From Prochlorococcus sp. AG-402-B05 (lineage in GTDB: Bacteria; Cyanobacteriota; Cyanobacteriia; PCC-6307; Cyanobiaceae), in the NCBI GenBank assembly GCA_003279635.1, contig QCHK01000008.1:1-64000 (forward strand): DNA of 64,000 nt, given 5' to 3'. Shown piece after piece: positions 40,301-49,422 of the stretch (position 1 is the first letter of the stretch; each line of letters begins with the position of its first letter). The notes under the pieces were generated by a model. The model made no database searches. It was given only the letters and a program-made list of their open reading frames with translations, and was not told where the DNA came from. The translations under genes and the position numbers were made by a program.

Positions 40301-41077
40301 TGAAGTAGTAGTAATGATCGCTTCAATTTTTTCATTATCCAATAAATTTATTATCTCTTTCTGAATATCTTTAGACTTAAAACTAGTAATCCATACGATT
40401 TTGGCATTTATCTGATGTCTTTTTGAAATTTCAACTATTGAGTCTGCTAATTCTGTGTTGCCTGATTGCAATAATGATTTGTAGAGAAATATAGCAATCT
40501 TAGGGTAATCATTATCTATCCATTTCCATTTGACTAACTCATCATGATATTCAATTAAATCTCTTTCTACTTTAATTTCCTCTAAACTTTTTAAGTTATC
40601 TAAAACCTTTAATAAGTAATTATAGTTTTTTAAACCGCCTTCATTTAATAGAAGTTGAATAAAATCAACTTGAACTTTTTTTATACTACTAATATCTTTA
40701 AGATCATTTGCTGTACTCTCTATGCCAGAGACTACTATTAATTGTCTATTAGGTTTCTCTAATTGCCATAAACTTAATTGTTCAAATCCATATGACCAAT
40801 ATGATCTTGATCCTAAAAACCTAACAATAACGATTTCTGCTGTATTACATGTATTGGATATATAATGGTCAATTGATGCATTTGATGATAAATAGGCTAT
40901 TGGTAAACCCCTGATTTTATTTCTCCACTTTTTATTTTTAGGTTGCTTTAATACAGAGGATAAGCATGTTATGTCGGATGTAGCACTAGTTAAGAAGATA
41001 ACTGGTGCATTTGGTTGTTCAATAAATGTAATTTCTTCTTGAGGATCATTCCCAGGAAGGCTGGCAATTCTATGCAT
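37289..41077 (-). CDS. cobN: cobaltochelatase subunit CobN
   Basis: The large subunit of the ATP-dependent cobaltochelatase that inserts cobalt in the aerobic-style B12 route. It is related to the Mg-chelatase subunit BchH/ChlH. The 1262-aa product has the CobN/BchH core motifs: [84 protein letters not shown] and [13 protein letters not shown]. The length is typical for CobN. It supplies cobalamin used by MetH, whose gene is 1 kb away. No cobalamin riboswitch could be seen in the 71-nt upstream gap. Confidence 0.95.
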   Translation of the reverse strand: [1262 protein letters not shown]

Positions 41078-41148
41078 TCATTTATTATGTGTAATTAATA
41101 CAGTAAAACTAAAAATGCTGATTTTTTTTCATCCTAGCTCGAGCTTAA

Positions 41149-42063
41149 ATGCATAATTTTCTTCCCTTCGCTTGGTTTGAGGGTCAATGTATTCCATTCG
41201 ATGATGCAAAGCTATCAATAGCTACTCACGCTCTTCATTATGGAACTGCAGCTTTTGGTGGGATGCGTGCTATCCCTGACCCAAATAATAGTAAATCATT
41301 TTTATTATTTAGGGCAGATAAACATGCAAAAAGATTATGCCAAAGCGCTAAATTTTTGATGACTGAATTAGATGAGGATTTTGTATTAAACTCTCTAGAA
41401 ACGTTTCTAGTTAAAAATAAACCTACTCAACCTGTTTATATAAGACCATTTGTATATACTAGTGATTTAGGAATTGCACCAAGATTACATAATATCGAAA
41501 CTAATTTCTTTATTTATGGAATAGAATTAGGGGATTATCTTTCACCAGATGGTGTTACATGTCGTGTCAGTAGCTGGACCCGTCAGCAAGACAATTCACT
41601 TCCTCTGCGTGGAAAAATTAGTGGAGCATACATAACAAGCTCATTAGCTAAAACAGAAGCAGTAAAAAGTGGATTTGATGAGGCACTATTACTTAATAGT
41701 CAAGGTAAAATTAGTGAGGCTAGTGGTATGAACATCTTTATAGTTCGGAATGGTGATCTCATAACACCTGGTGTAGATCAAGATATTCTTGAAGGTATTA
41801 CTCGTGCAAGTGTTATAGAACTTGCTAAGAGTAATGGAATAAATGTTATTGAAAGACCTGTAGATAAAACAGAGTTATTTATATCGGATGAGGTTTTCTT
41901 AACAGGAACTGCTGCAAAGATAACTCCGATTAAAATGATTGAAACAACATTAATGAGTAAAGAAATGCCAATAATGAATTTACTCAGAGATAAATTAACT
42001 AAAATTACAGAAGGTTTAGTACCTGAATATGAGAATTGGGTTAAACGTGTGAATATAGATTAA
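41149..42063 (+). CDS. ilvE: branched-chain amino acid aminotransferase
   Basis: A PLP fold-IV transaminase making leucine, isoleucine and valine from their keto acids. Motifs include ATHALHYGTAAFGGMRA, the PLP Lys in GAYITSSLAKTEAVKSGFDEALLL, NSQGKISEASGMNIFIV, and ISDEVFLTGTAAKITPI. The length of 304 aa is normal for bacterial IlvE. It works downstream of ilvA, also in this window. It is divergent from cobN and followed by metH after 63 nt. Confidence 0.95.
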   Translation: MHNFLPFAWFEGQCIPFDDAKLSIATHALHYGTAAFGGMRAIPDPNNSKSFLLFRADKHAKRLCQSAKFLMTELDEDFVLNSLETFLVKNKPTQPVYIRPFVYTSDLGIAPRLHNIETNFFIYGIELGDYLSPDGVTCRVSSWTRQQDNSLPLRGKISGAYITSSLAKTEAVKSGFDEALLLNSQGKISEASGMNIFIVRNGDLITPGVDQDILEGITRASVIELAKSNGINVIERPVDKTELFISDEVFLTGTAAKITPIKMIETTLMSKEMPIMNLLRDKLTKITEGLVPEYENWVKRVNID

Positions 42064-42126
42064 AATCTTAATGTATAATTTATTTAGATTTATGTTTTTC
42101 ATTTTTATAAGTAAAGTATATATTTT

Positions 42127-45100
42127 ATGACTCACTTTTTAGACTATCTAAACTCAGAGAAAAGACCAATAATAGTCTTTGATGGTGCAACAGGCACGTC
42201 TTTACAAGATCAACAACTAACTGCAGATGATTATGGTGGTGCTTCTTTAGAAGGTTGTAATGAAAATCTTGTTTTAACCTCTGTCTCTAGTGTTGAGAAA
42301 GTACATCAGTCATTCTTAGAGGCCGGTTGTGATGTTATAGAAACAAATACATTTGGCGCAACTTCTATTGTTCTTGATGAGTATGGAATTGGAAACAAAG
42401 CTTATGAGATCAATTTCAAAGCTGCACAAATAGCAAGGAGTATTGCAAATAAATATCAAACAGCTGAAAAGCCAAGATTTGTTGCTGGTTCAATTGGTCC
42501 AACAACAAAGCTTCCAACTCTTGGTCATATCAGTTTTGATGAATTAAAAAAATCTTATCTTGAACAAGCTAAAGCACTGATTGAGGGTGGAATTGATCTT
42601 TTTCTTATTGAAACTTGCCAAGATGTTTTACAAATAAAGGCAGCTCTGCAGAGCGTAAATGAGGCAATAGGTGATGGAATTAAAATCCCAGTAATGGTAT
42701 CTGTAACCATGGAAACTACAGGTCAGATGCTTATTGGTAGCGATATTTCTTCCATAACAACAATTTTAGAGCCTTTTAATATTGATATTTTGGGCCTTAA
42801 TTGTGCTACTGGCCCAGAAGAAATGAAAGATCATATTAAATACTTATCTGAGCATTCACCCTTTCACATAAGTTGTATTCCAAATGCTGGACTTCCTGAA
42901 AATGTAGGAGGTAAGGCTCATTATCGATTAACCCCAATGGAACTTAAGTTCCAACTTAGTCATTTTATTAATGATTTAGGCGTTCAATTAATTGGTGGCT
43001 GTTGTGGGACTAGGCCAGAACATATAAAACAACTTTCAGATTTATCGCTTGAGCTTTTATCATCAGATCGTAGATTGATTAACCTATCAAAGGAAAGATC
43101 TATAATTCCAGCTGCATCTTCAATTTATGAGTCAATTCCTTATGAACAAGACAACTCATTTTTGATAGTTGGCGAAAGATTAAATGCAAGTGGTTCAAAA
43201 AAGGTAAGAGAACTTTTGAATATTGAGGACTGGGATGGTCTGGTTGGAATAGCAAAATCACAACTTAAGGAAAATGCGCATGTACTTGATGTAAATGTTG
43301 ATTTTGTTGGAAGAAATGGCATAGAAGATATGTCGAACTTGGTTAAAAGATTAGTTAACAATATCAATTTACCTTTGATGCTTGATTCAACGGATTATGA
43401 AAAAATGGAGAGTGGTTTAAAACATGCTGGCGGAAAATGTATTTTAAATTCCACTAACTATGAAGATGGACAAGATAGATTTCATAAAGTGATTGATCTA
43501 GCTAAAGAACATGGTTCAGCAGTTGTGATTGGAACAATTGATGAAGATGGAATGGCTAGATCTGCAGAAAAAAAAGCTGAAATAGCAACTAGGGCTTTTA
43601 AGGATGCTACAAATTCTGGGTTGAAACCCTATGAAATTTTTTATGATCCTTTAGCTTTGCCAATATCTACAGGACTTGAGGAAGATAGAAAGAATGGTTT
43701 TGAAACGATTAAAGCTATTAAGTTAATTAAAGATCGACATCCACAAGTACATTTAATCCTAGGCATTTCAAATGTAAGTTTTGGCCTATCATCTAGTGCG
43801 AGAGTTGTCCTTAATTCTATCTTTCTAAATGAAGCAATTAAGGCTGGATTAGATTCGGCAATTGTTTCGCCATCCAAGATATTACCTTTAAATAAAATTA
43901 GTGAAGAAGAGATAAAAATATGTTTGGATCTTATTTATGACAAGAGAATTATAGATAATAGTGTATGCACTTATGACCCCCTAACGACCCTAACTTCTTA
44001 TTTTGATGACTCGAAAAAACTTCTAAGTAATAGCTCAATTGATGAGGATATTAATTTACCTATAGAAGATAAGTTGAAGAATCATATTATTGATGGAGAA
44101 AAAACAAATCTACATTCAAATCTTGATTTAGCATTAAATAAATATAAGCCTTTGATAATAATTAATGAATATTTACTAGATGGAATGAAAGTTGTTGGGG
44201 AATTATTTGGTTCAGGTCAAATGCAATTACCTTTTGTACTTCAATCTGCAGAAACAATGAAATATGCAGTTTCATATTTAGAAGATTTTATGGATAAATC
44301 TGAGGTAAATCAATCAAAGGGGAAATTTATTATAGCTACGGTTAAAGGAGATGTTCACGATATAGGAAAAAATTTAGTAGATATTATATTGTCGAATAAT
44401 GGGTATGATGTTATTAATTTAGGAATTAAACAAGATGTCAATGCAATAATAAACGCACAAAAAGAACACCATGCCGATTGCATTGCAATGAGTGGTTTAC
44501 TTGTAAAATCGACTGCCTTTATGAAAGATAATCTTAAAGCTTTAAATGAGGAAGATATTGATGTACCTATTATTTTAGGTGGGGCTGCATTAACCCCTAA
44601 ATTTGTTAACCAAGATTGCGCAAGTGTGTACAAGGGCAAGGTTATTTATGGGAGAGATGCCTTCACTGATTTGAAATTTATGGACGCATATATGAAAGCT
44701 AAATTAGCTAATAACTGGAATAACAAAACTGGTTTTTCCGAAGGAGCTCCTGAGGGGATAACTATTGGAACTTATAAAAGTTCTAATTCAGATCCAAAAG
44801 GAATAAAAGAGAGTTTAGAGGTAAAAAAAGTTAACGACAATTCCAGATCAAAAGATATATCTTCAGTAAAATCTATTAAACCTCCATTTTTAGGCCCCAA
44901 GGTTTTACTTGAAAAAGATATTGACTTATCTAATGTTTATAAATTCTTAGACCGTAATGCATTATTTGCTGGACAATGGCAAATGAAAAGATCCAAAGAC
45001 ATGTCGGCTTCAGATTATAAGGAATTTCTTAAGCAAAAAGCTGAGCCAAAATTAGATTATTGGATGAATAAAATCATAAATGATAATCTTATCTCACCAT

Positions 45101-45675
45101 CTTTGGTATATGGATATTTTCCATGTGGGAGAGAAGGGAATTACTTAAATGTTTATGACACTGATCACAAATCTCTTTTAGGAAAATTTCTATTACCCAG
45201 ACAAAGATCTGGAAAGAGATATTGTATCGCAGATTTTTATAATGACTTAGTAGATAATCATCCTTCTGATTATCTACCTATGCAGGCAGTTACAATGGGA
45301 GAAAAAGCTAGTGACTATTCCCATAAATTATTTAGCCAAGACTCTTATTCTGATTATCTATATTTCCATGGTTTAACTGTACAATTAGCTGAAGCCCTAG
45401 CAGAATATATACACTCAATTATTAGAATAGAGTGTGGTTTTGAACATGAAGAACCAGATAATATTAAAGATATATTGGATGTAAAATATAGAGGTTGTAG
45501 ATACTCATTTGGTTACCCAGCTTGCCCAGAAGTATCAGATTCTAGAAAGCAATTAGTTTGGCTAGATGCAGATAAAATTAATATATCTATGGATGAAAGT
45601 GAGCAACTGCATCCAGAACAAAGTACTACTGCAATTGTTGCTTTACATCCAGTAGCTAAATACTTTGGTATTTAA
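42127..45675 (+). CDS. metH: cobalamin-dependent methionine synthase
   Basis: Methylates homocysteine with 5-methyl-THF using methylcobalamin. All four modules are visible. The homocysteine/zinc domain covers about residues 1-330 (VIETNTFGAT; GGCCGTRPEHI with zinc cysteines). The pterin domain covers about 345-610 (VGERLNASGSKKVRELL; LDSTDYEKM). The cobalamin domain covers about 640-870, with the cobalt-ligating His744 in KGDVHDIGKNLVDIIL. The SAM-binding activation domain covers about 930-1182 (YSFGYPACPEV). The 1182-aa length is normal. No metE is seen in the window, so methionine synthesis would depend on B12, matching cobN and cobU. Confidence 0.97.
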   Translation: MTHFLDYLNSEKRPIIVFDGATGTSLQDQQLTADDYGGASLEGCNENLVLTSVSSVEKVHQSFLEAGCDVIETNTFGATSIVLDEYGIGNKAYEINFKAAQIARSIANKYQTAEKPRFVAGSIGPTTKLPTLGHISFDELKKSYLEQAKALIEGGIDLFLIETCQDVLQIKAALQSVNEAIGDGIKIPVMVSVTMETTGQMLIGSDISSITTILEPFNIDILGLNCATGPEEMKDHIKYLSEHSPFHISCIPNAGLPENVGGKAHYRLTPMELKFQLSHFINDLGVQLIGGCCGTRPEHIKQLSDLSLELLSSDRRLINLSKERSIIPAASSIYESIPYEQDNSFLIVGERLNASGSKKVRELLNIEDWDGLVGIAKSQLKENAHVLDVNVDFVGRNGIEDMSNLVKRLVNNINLPLMLDSTDYEKMESGLKHAGGKCILNSTNYEDGQDRFHKVIDLAKEHGSAVVIGTIDEDGMARSAEKKAEIATRAFKDATNSGLKPYEIFYDPLALPISTGLEEDRKNGFETIKAIKLIKDRHPQVHLILGISNVSFGLSSSARVVLNSIFLNEAIKAGLDSAIVSPSKILPLNKISEEEIKICLDLIYDKRIIDNSVCTYDPLTTLTSYFDDSKKLLSNSSIDEDINLPIEDKLKNHIIDGEKTNLHSNLDLALNKYKPLIIINEYLLDGMKVVGELFGSGQMQLPFVLQSAETMKYAVSYLEDFMDKSEVNQSKGKFIIATVKGDVHDIGKNLVDIILSNNGYDVINLGIKQDVNAIINAQKEHHADCIAMSGLLVKSTAFMKDNLKALNEEDIDVPIILGGAALTPKFVNQDCASVYKGKVIYGRDAFTDLKFMDAYMKAKLANNWNNKTGFSEGAPEGITIGTYKSSNSDPKGIKESLEVKKVNDNSRSKDISSVKSIKPPFLGPKVLLEKDIDLSNVYKFLDRNALFAGQWQMKRSKDMSASDYKEFLKQKAEPKLDYWMNKIINDNLISPSLVYGYFPCGREGNYLNVYDTDHKSLLGKFLLPRQRSGKRYCIADFYNDLVDNHPSDYLPMQAVTMGEKASDYSHKLFSQDSYSDYLYFHGLTVQLAEALAEYIHSIIRIECGFEHEEPDNIKDILDVKYRGCRYSFGYPACPEVSDSRKQLVWLDADKINISMDESEQLHPEQSTTAIVALHPVAKYFGI

Positions 45676-45709
45676 TTAATTGACTTAATTGTTTAAACTT
45701 TAAATTAAT

Positions 45710-45937
45710 CTAAATATTATTTTCATCCATAGCCTCTAATACTTCTATCTGAAATTCTGCCATTGATTCTGAGTCACTTAAATCAATTCCTTCTCCAGCA
45801 GCATTTTGAGTTAACTCTTGAAAATGAAAAGCTCCTTCACCAGTGGCTAAAAATTCCATAGCAGAGGTTTCTTCGCTCTCTCGAAAAGCATTACAAAGAG
45901 CCAAAAATGCTCCGTCTTCAGAAAAGTCCCAATTCAT
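45710..45937 (-). CDS. small acidic protein of unknown function
   Basis: An acidic protein of 75 aa from the ATG (MNWDFSEDGAF), or 78 aa if the in-frame GTG at 45946 is used. I recognise no domain. It is rich in Glu, Phe and Ala, with one cysteine, likely helical, and without a membrane segment (FLALCNAFRESEETSAMEFLATGEGAF). Codon use resembles the neighbours. It faces metH tail to tail with a 34-nt gap. Its compact conserved-looking composition suggests a real cytoplasmic protein, but the function cannot be given. Confidence 0.7.
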   Translation of the reverse strand: MNWDFSEDGAFLALCNAFRESEETSAMEFLATGEGAFHFQELTQNAAGEGIDLSDSESMAEFQIEVLEAMDENNI

Positions 45938-46447
45938 GGAGGACACATTACTGAATGAGGTTTTAACTCCTTGCCCCCTGCTTTCGTCAACCTAAAATGA
46001 CAAGAATTTCAAAATTTTTTGCAAAATGATAAATTAGCTATCGTTTGTTATTCCTTCAGATCTACTCCAGCACAATGGTTTCTCAATGATCACTGTACAT
46101 ATACTACATTTTCACAATTAATTTAATTTTAATTCCTGCCAACAATAAAATTTGTTGGCATTAATAAGTTTTTTTTCTCGAATACTTAACACTGACATAT
46201 AAGACGATAAACAACCTGAATGACCGTTTAGAACGGCTCTAGAGCATCCAATCAATTCAAGCTAGGATTTATACCTTTTAGTCGATTGATGCATGCCTGA
46301 GTTAGAAATAAAGAAAGATAAAAGTTCTCAAGGTAATTTCTTTGCAATCAATTACCGTGAAATTTAATCAGTTAATAAGATTTTATTTGAACTCTTAACT
46401 ATTTAGCTAATAAAATATATAATAGTTACATTATTGAATAAGGTCTA
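45938..46447. other. ~510-bp gene-poor stretch with hairpins
   Basis: No convincing gene. It contains a 9-bp hairpin (46137-46160) followed by a T8 run, and adjoining short palindromes CCGTT-TAG-AACGG and GCTCTAGAGC (46224-46245). A 24-codon ORF at 46293-46367 (+) starting MPELEIKKDK could be a micro-peptide but has no support beyond its open frame. The length and the hairpins leave room for an untranslated RNA. Confidence 0.4.
46137..46176 (+). terminator. possible Rho-independent terminator or ncRNA 3' end
   Basis: The exact 9-bp stem TGCCAACAA/TTGTTGGCA with a 6-nt loop is followed by TTAATAAG and then eight T. The 8-nt spacer before the T-run is long for a standard terminator. No plus-strand gene ends nearby except metH, 460 nt upstream. 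Confidence 0.4.
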
Positions 46448-47290
46448 TTGAAGGTGAAGAGCGAATTAATATGGTCGAAAGCTCTTAGCATCAGCAGAAA
46501 AGCTATAGATTGTGAAGCTGTTATTCCATTAGAAACTTATAAATATCAATCAATTAAAAGATTTTTTGACTATGAATTAAGGTTCCTAAAAAAAACCTTT
46601 CCCAAAAAATTAATTGAATATGGTCCAAAGATAAATCCTTTTATCCCTTGGGATCCAAGACTTGAAGTTCAGGCAGTAAATGATAATTATACCTTGATTT
46701 TAAATAAATACCCTGTACAACTTGGTCATTTATTACTAATTACTAATTATTGGAAACCACAAAATGGTTGGTTAAATATCGATGATTTTGAAGCTATTTC
46801 TAAAGTTGATAAAGATACCTCAGGTTTATGGTTTTTTAATAGCAGTAAAGAAGCAGGAGCGAGCCAACCTCATCGTCATTTTCAATTATTACGTAGGCAA
46901 ACTTATGAAAGTATTTGTCCTCGATATGAATGGTTTTGTTCTTTATTAAATAGTAGAGAACATTTTAAATCTGATATCAAACAATGTGTATCAATTAAAC
47001 CAAGAATGAGTAAATCAGACATAAATGCTAAAGACTTATTTAATTCATACAAATCAATGATTATTGAAATGGATTTAGGCAATATTAATAATGATGATAA
47101 ACCATTAAAGCCATATAATCTTCTTATCACTGAAAAATGGATTTCACTAATTGTAAGATCAAAGGATAGATCTCATGGTTTCAGTATAAATGCACTTGGA
47201 TTTGCAGGATATTTTCTTGGAACAAAAAGATCAGATATTGATATGTTAATTAAATTTGGTTCAGAATCTATTTTAAAACATGTAATTTAA
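46448..47290 (+). CDS. ATP adenylyltransferase / Ap4A phosphorylase-like protein
   Basis: A 280-aa HIT-superfamily protein of the Ap4A phosphorylase II type. Such enzymes split diadenosine tetraphosphate to ATP and ADP. NKYPVQLGHLLLITNYWKPQNGW is the N-terminal HIT core, and the catalytic segment is ASQPHRHFQLLRRQ, in the family's QxHxH-like position. The C-terminal part has PLKPYNLLITEKWISLIVRSKD and NALGFAGYFLGT. The start is uncertain. The frame opens at TTG 46448 and at GTG 46454, with AAGG upstream of both, and no ATG fits. It stands alone after a long intergenic gap. Confidence 0.85.
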   Translation: MKVKSELIWSKALSISRKAIDCEAVIPLETYKYQSIKRFFDYELRFLKKTFPKKLIEYGPKINPFIPWDPRLEVQAVNDNYTLILNKYPVQLGHLLLITNYWKPQNGWLNIDDFEAISKVDKDTSGLWFFNSSKEAGASQPHRHFQLLRRQTYESICPRYEWFCSLLNSREHFKSDIKQCVSIKPRMSKSDINAKDLFNSYKSMIIEMDLGNINNDDKPLKPYNLLITEKWISLIVRSKDRSHGFSINALGFAGYFLGTKRSDIDMLIKFGSESILKHVI

Positions 47291-47307
47291 ACTATTAAAA
47301 GTATTTT

Positions 47308-47487
47308 TTAACTTTCTGCAGTAGAAAGATTTGATTCAATTTGCTCCTCTAGCTTAGAAATAGAAGCTGATATTGCAGCAAGTTTTCTTTCATAAGATTC
47401 TTTAATCGATATTAACATATGTAATTTTTTAGTTTGAAAGAACTTTTTTCTTTGGCTCCAATCTTGATTAGAATTACAGAAGTCCAT
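47308..47487 (-). CDS. small helical protein of unknown function
   Basis: A 59-aa ORF too short for the supplied track. It starts at an ATG (MDFCNSNQDWSQRKKFFQ). The second half looks like a coiled coil, SYERKLAAISASISKLEEQI. It is convergent with the Ap4A phosphorylase-like gene (17-nt gap). No domain is recognised. The support is an intact frame, amphipathic heptad-like spacing and its place in an otherwise empty gap, so the call is tentative. Confidence 0.5.
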   Translation of the reverse strand: MDFCNSNQDWSQRKKFFQTKKLHMLISIKESYERKLAAISASISKLEEQIESNLSTAES

Positions 47488-47671
47488 CTAGATTAAATTA
47501 ATTTAATTCACAATAGACCTTAATTATAGCGAATGTGTATCTAGTGCGATTATTTAAATAAGATCAAAGATTTTATTTTTTTTTAATATTGATTCTATTT
47601 ATATAAATTCAAACGTATAGGAGTGTTGAGATTCAAAACCCTATTACTATAGTTTTAGTTTATGGCTTAAT

Positions 47672-48709
47672 GTGGCAGAAGCTGAAGAGAAGAAGGTAAA
47701 AAGAATTTCAATTGACTTGCCAATTGAGTTAATAGAAGGTGTAGACCGTCTTCGTAAAGAGTGGGGACTAAGAAGAAGAGGAATTGTCTTTGCGAGGTTA
47801 TTAGAAGTTATTTTATCAAATGACTTAGAGAAAGATTTAACTATCAATCAACAACTTGAGCTTAACCAAAGTATTAAGACTGACTTGGTAACAAACAATT
47901 ATGATGAAGTAGACAATAAGACTGAAGAAAAGGCAATTGTTATAGTTGGTGATAAGAATATTGAAATAAAGAATGTCTCAGTACTAGAAAATGATTTAGA
48001 TAATAACAGTAAAAATAAAAGAGATCAGATAACATCTGGCATTGAACTACCTGGGTTTATAAGGAAACAAACTACAAATCTTAAGAGAAGTTTAAGCAAG
48101 GATAAGTCTATAAAAAATATGGAGGACACATCAATTACAACTATTGATATAAACGATTTATTAGAGGCTAAAAATGATGCAGTAAAACATTGGATCTACC
48201 TTTACGGACAAAAACCCACAGAGAATGTTCTTGAGGCATCCATGATTTGGCTAGCAAGAGATATATGGCCTAACGTCGATGGAACGGAAAACATTCCTTT
48301 CACGTGGAATGCTGCATGCAAAATGTTGAATTCATATTGCAAGGATTGGCATAATGAAAAATTGACCTTTGATCAGGTAATTATATTAGCTGGAGCATTA
48401 GAAGATCCATTTTCTACTAGAAACCTAAAAAGCAGAATTCCTACTCTCATTCGAAGATTCGTTAGTAAATTTAAGCGGAGTAATAATGTGACTTCTTTTC
48501 AAACACTTGAATCAACCATGACCGTCCATGGAGCACTTAAATTATTAGGTTTACCTACAAAGGCGGGCTCTTCATTAACACTTTCTTTTATCAGGGAAGC
48601 ATATAAAAATAAAGCATTATCTAACCATCCAGACGCTGGGGGCTCAAATGAATCAATGAGGAAGCTAAATGAAGCATATCAACTTTTAAAAGATCTATAC
48701 AAAAATTGA
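47672..48709 (+). CDS. J-domain protein with ribbon-helix-helix-like N-terminus
   Basis: A 345-aa protein with an unusual layout. The first ~50 residues (KRISIDLPIELIEGVDRLRK, then RRRGIVFARLLEVIL) resemble a ribbon-helix-helix DNA-binding fold: a short strand followed by two helices. A polar linker follows. The middle (about 165-275) is a helical region I do not recognise, with VKHWIYLYGQKPTENVLEASMIW. The last 64 residues form a J domain with REAYKNKALSNHPDAGG, HPD at 319-321, and RKLNEAYQLLKDLY. The start is GTG at 47672, since an ATG at 47661 hits a stop after two codons. It could be a chaperone partner tied to DNA or plasmid-partition-like proteins, but the function is unknown. Confidence 0.82.
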   Translation: MAEAEEKKVKRISIDLPIELIEGVDRLRKEWGLRRRGIVFARLLEVILSNDLEKDLTINQQLELNQSIKTDLVTNNYDEVDNKTEEKAIVIVGDKNIEIKNVSVLENDLDNNSKNKRDQITSGIELPGFIRKQTTNLKRSLSKDKSIKNMEDTSITTIDINDLLEAKNDAVKHWIYLYGQKPTENVLEASMIWLARDIWPNVDGTENIPFTWNAACKMLNSYCKDWHNEKLTFDQVIILAGALEDPFSTRNLKSRIPTLIRRFVSKFKRSNNVTSFQTLESTMTVHGALKLLGLPTKAGSSLTLSFIREAYKNKALSNHPDAGGSNESMRKLNEAYQLLKDLYKN

Positions 48710-49422
48710 AGTCCAATACGTCCCATGCAAGACTTACAATGAGTCTCGTTACGTGTCTGGAACGAGTCAAGTAAGATTATGAATTCTTCCTTTTGAACGA
48801 ATGCAATCTTTGTATAAAAATTTTGAGAAATTAGATTTTATTACTTCTTTTTTCGTCGTCTTTATTCAATCGAAATGACTATTACCATGTAAGCAACAAA
48901 TTAAAGTGCTTATTTATCCGTTCTTTTCAACCTAAAACCAATAAGAAAACTCTAAAAAAATATTAACTTACAAAATCACAGTCCAATTCCTGTCCATTTT
49001 AATAATCGAGGCTCAAATGTATTGCTGTAAAAAGGTTTAGAGGTGTGCATAACTGCTTTATAGACAGTTATGCGTAAATATCAGTTAAAAACATCTCTTG
49101 GATTATCAACTTCTATACGTATTCCATAGATTCCCTTAGTAAAGACTTTCTCATTAGTCTAATATAAGTCCCATTATTAGTCCTGTATTGCGTCGCATTA
49201 AGGATCTTAGAGACTATTCTTATGATGTTTTTGCAATAGAAATATAAAATATTAAATATGAGTGATTTTTTATCAATGAATATTTTTATGCCATAACAAG
49301 ACATCGATCTGCAAATAATGCTTATTCTCTAAATATATTTTTCTTGAAAAGTAGTTGTCTCATAAATCTTTTATTAGACTGCTTGGTAGACTAAACAAGA
49401 GACAAAACTGATACTTCTGAGA
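48710..49422. other. ~710-bp gap without an intact gene
   Basis: No intact gene is supported. The first ~170 nt (to 48878) keep a frame, broken by one TGA at 48780-48782, that reads SGTSQVRL, stop, ILPFERMQSLY. It loosely recalls the VPYxRMxxxYxxI core of CpcD-type linker domains. A 9-bp hairpin GCATAACTG/CAGTTATGC lies at 49047-49073. The track ORF at 49113-49304 has no protein-like features I trust. Confidence 0.4.

Noticed and set aside
41078-41148. cobalamin riboswitch upstream of cobN, ilvE or metH
   Set aside because: The gaps are only 63-71 nt and contain no B12-box-like sequence or multi-helix structure.
49113-49304. 63-aa minus-strand ORF in the pheT upstream gap
   Set aside because: Composition is that of random AT-rich sequence (Ile, Lys, Tyr, Asn), with no conserved-looking pattern or ribosome site.
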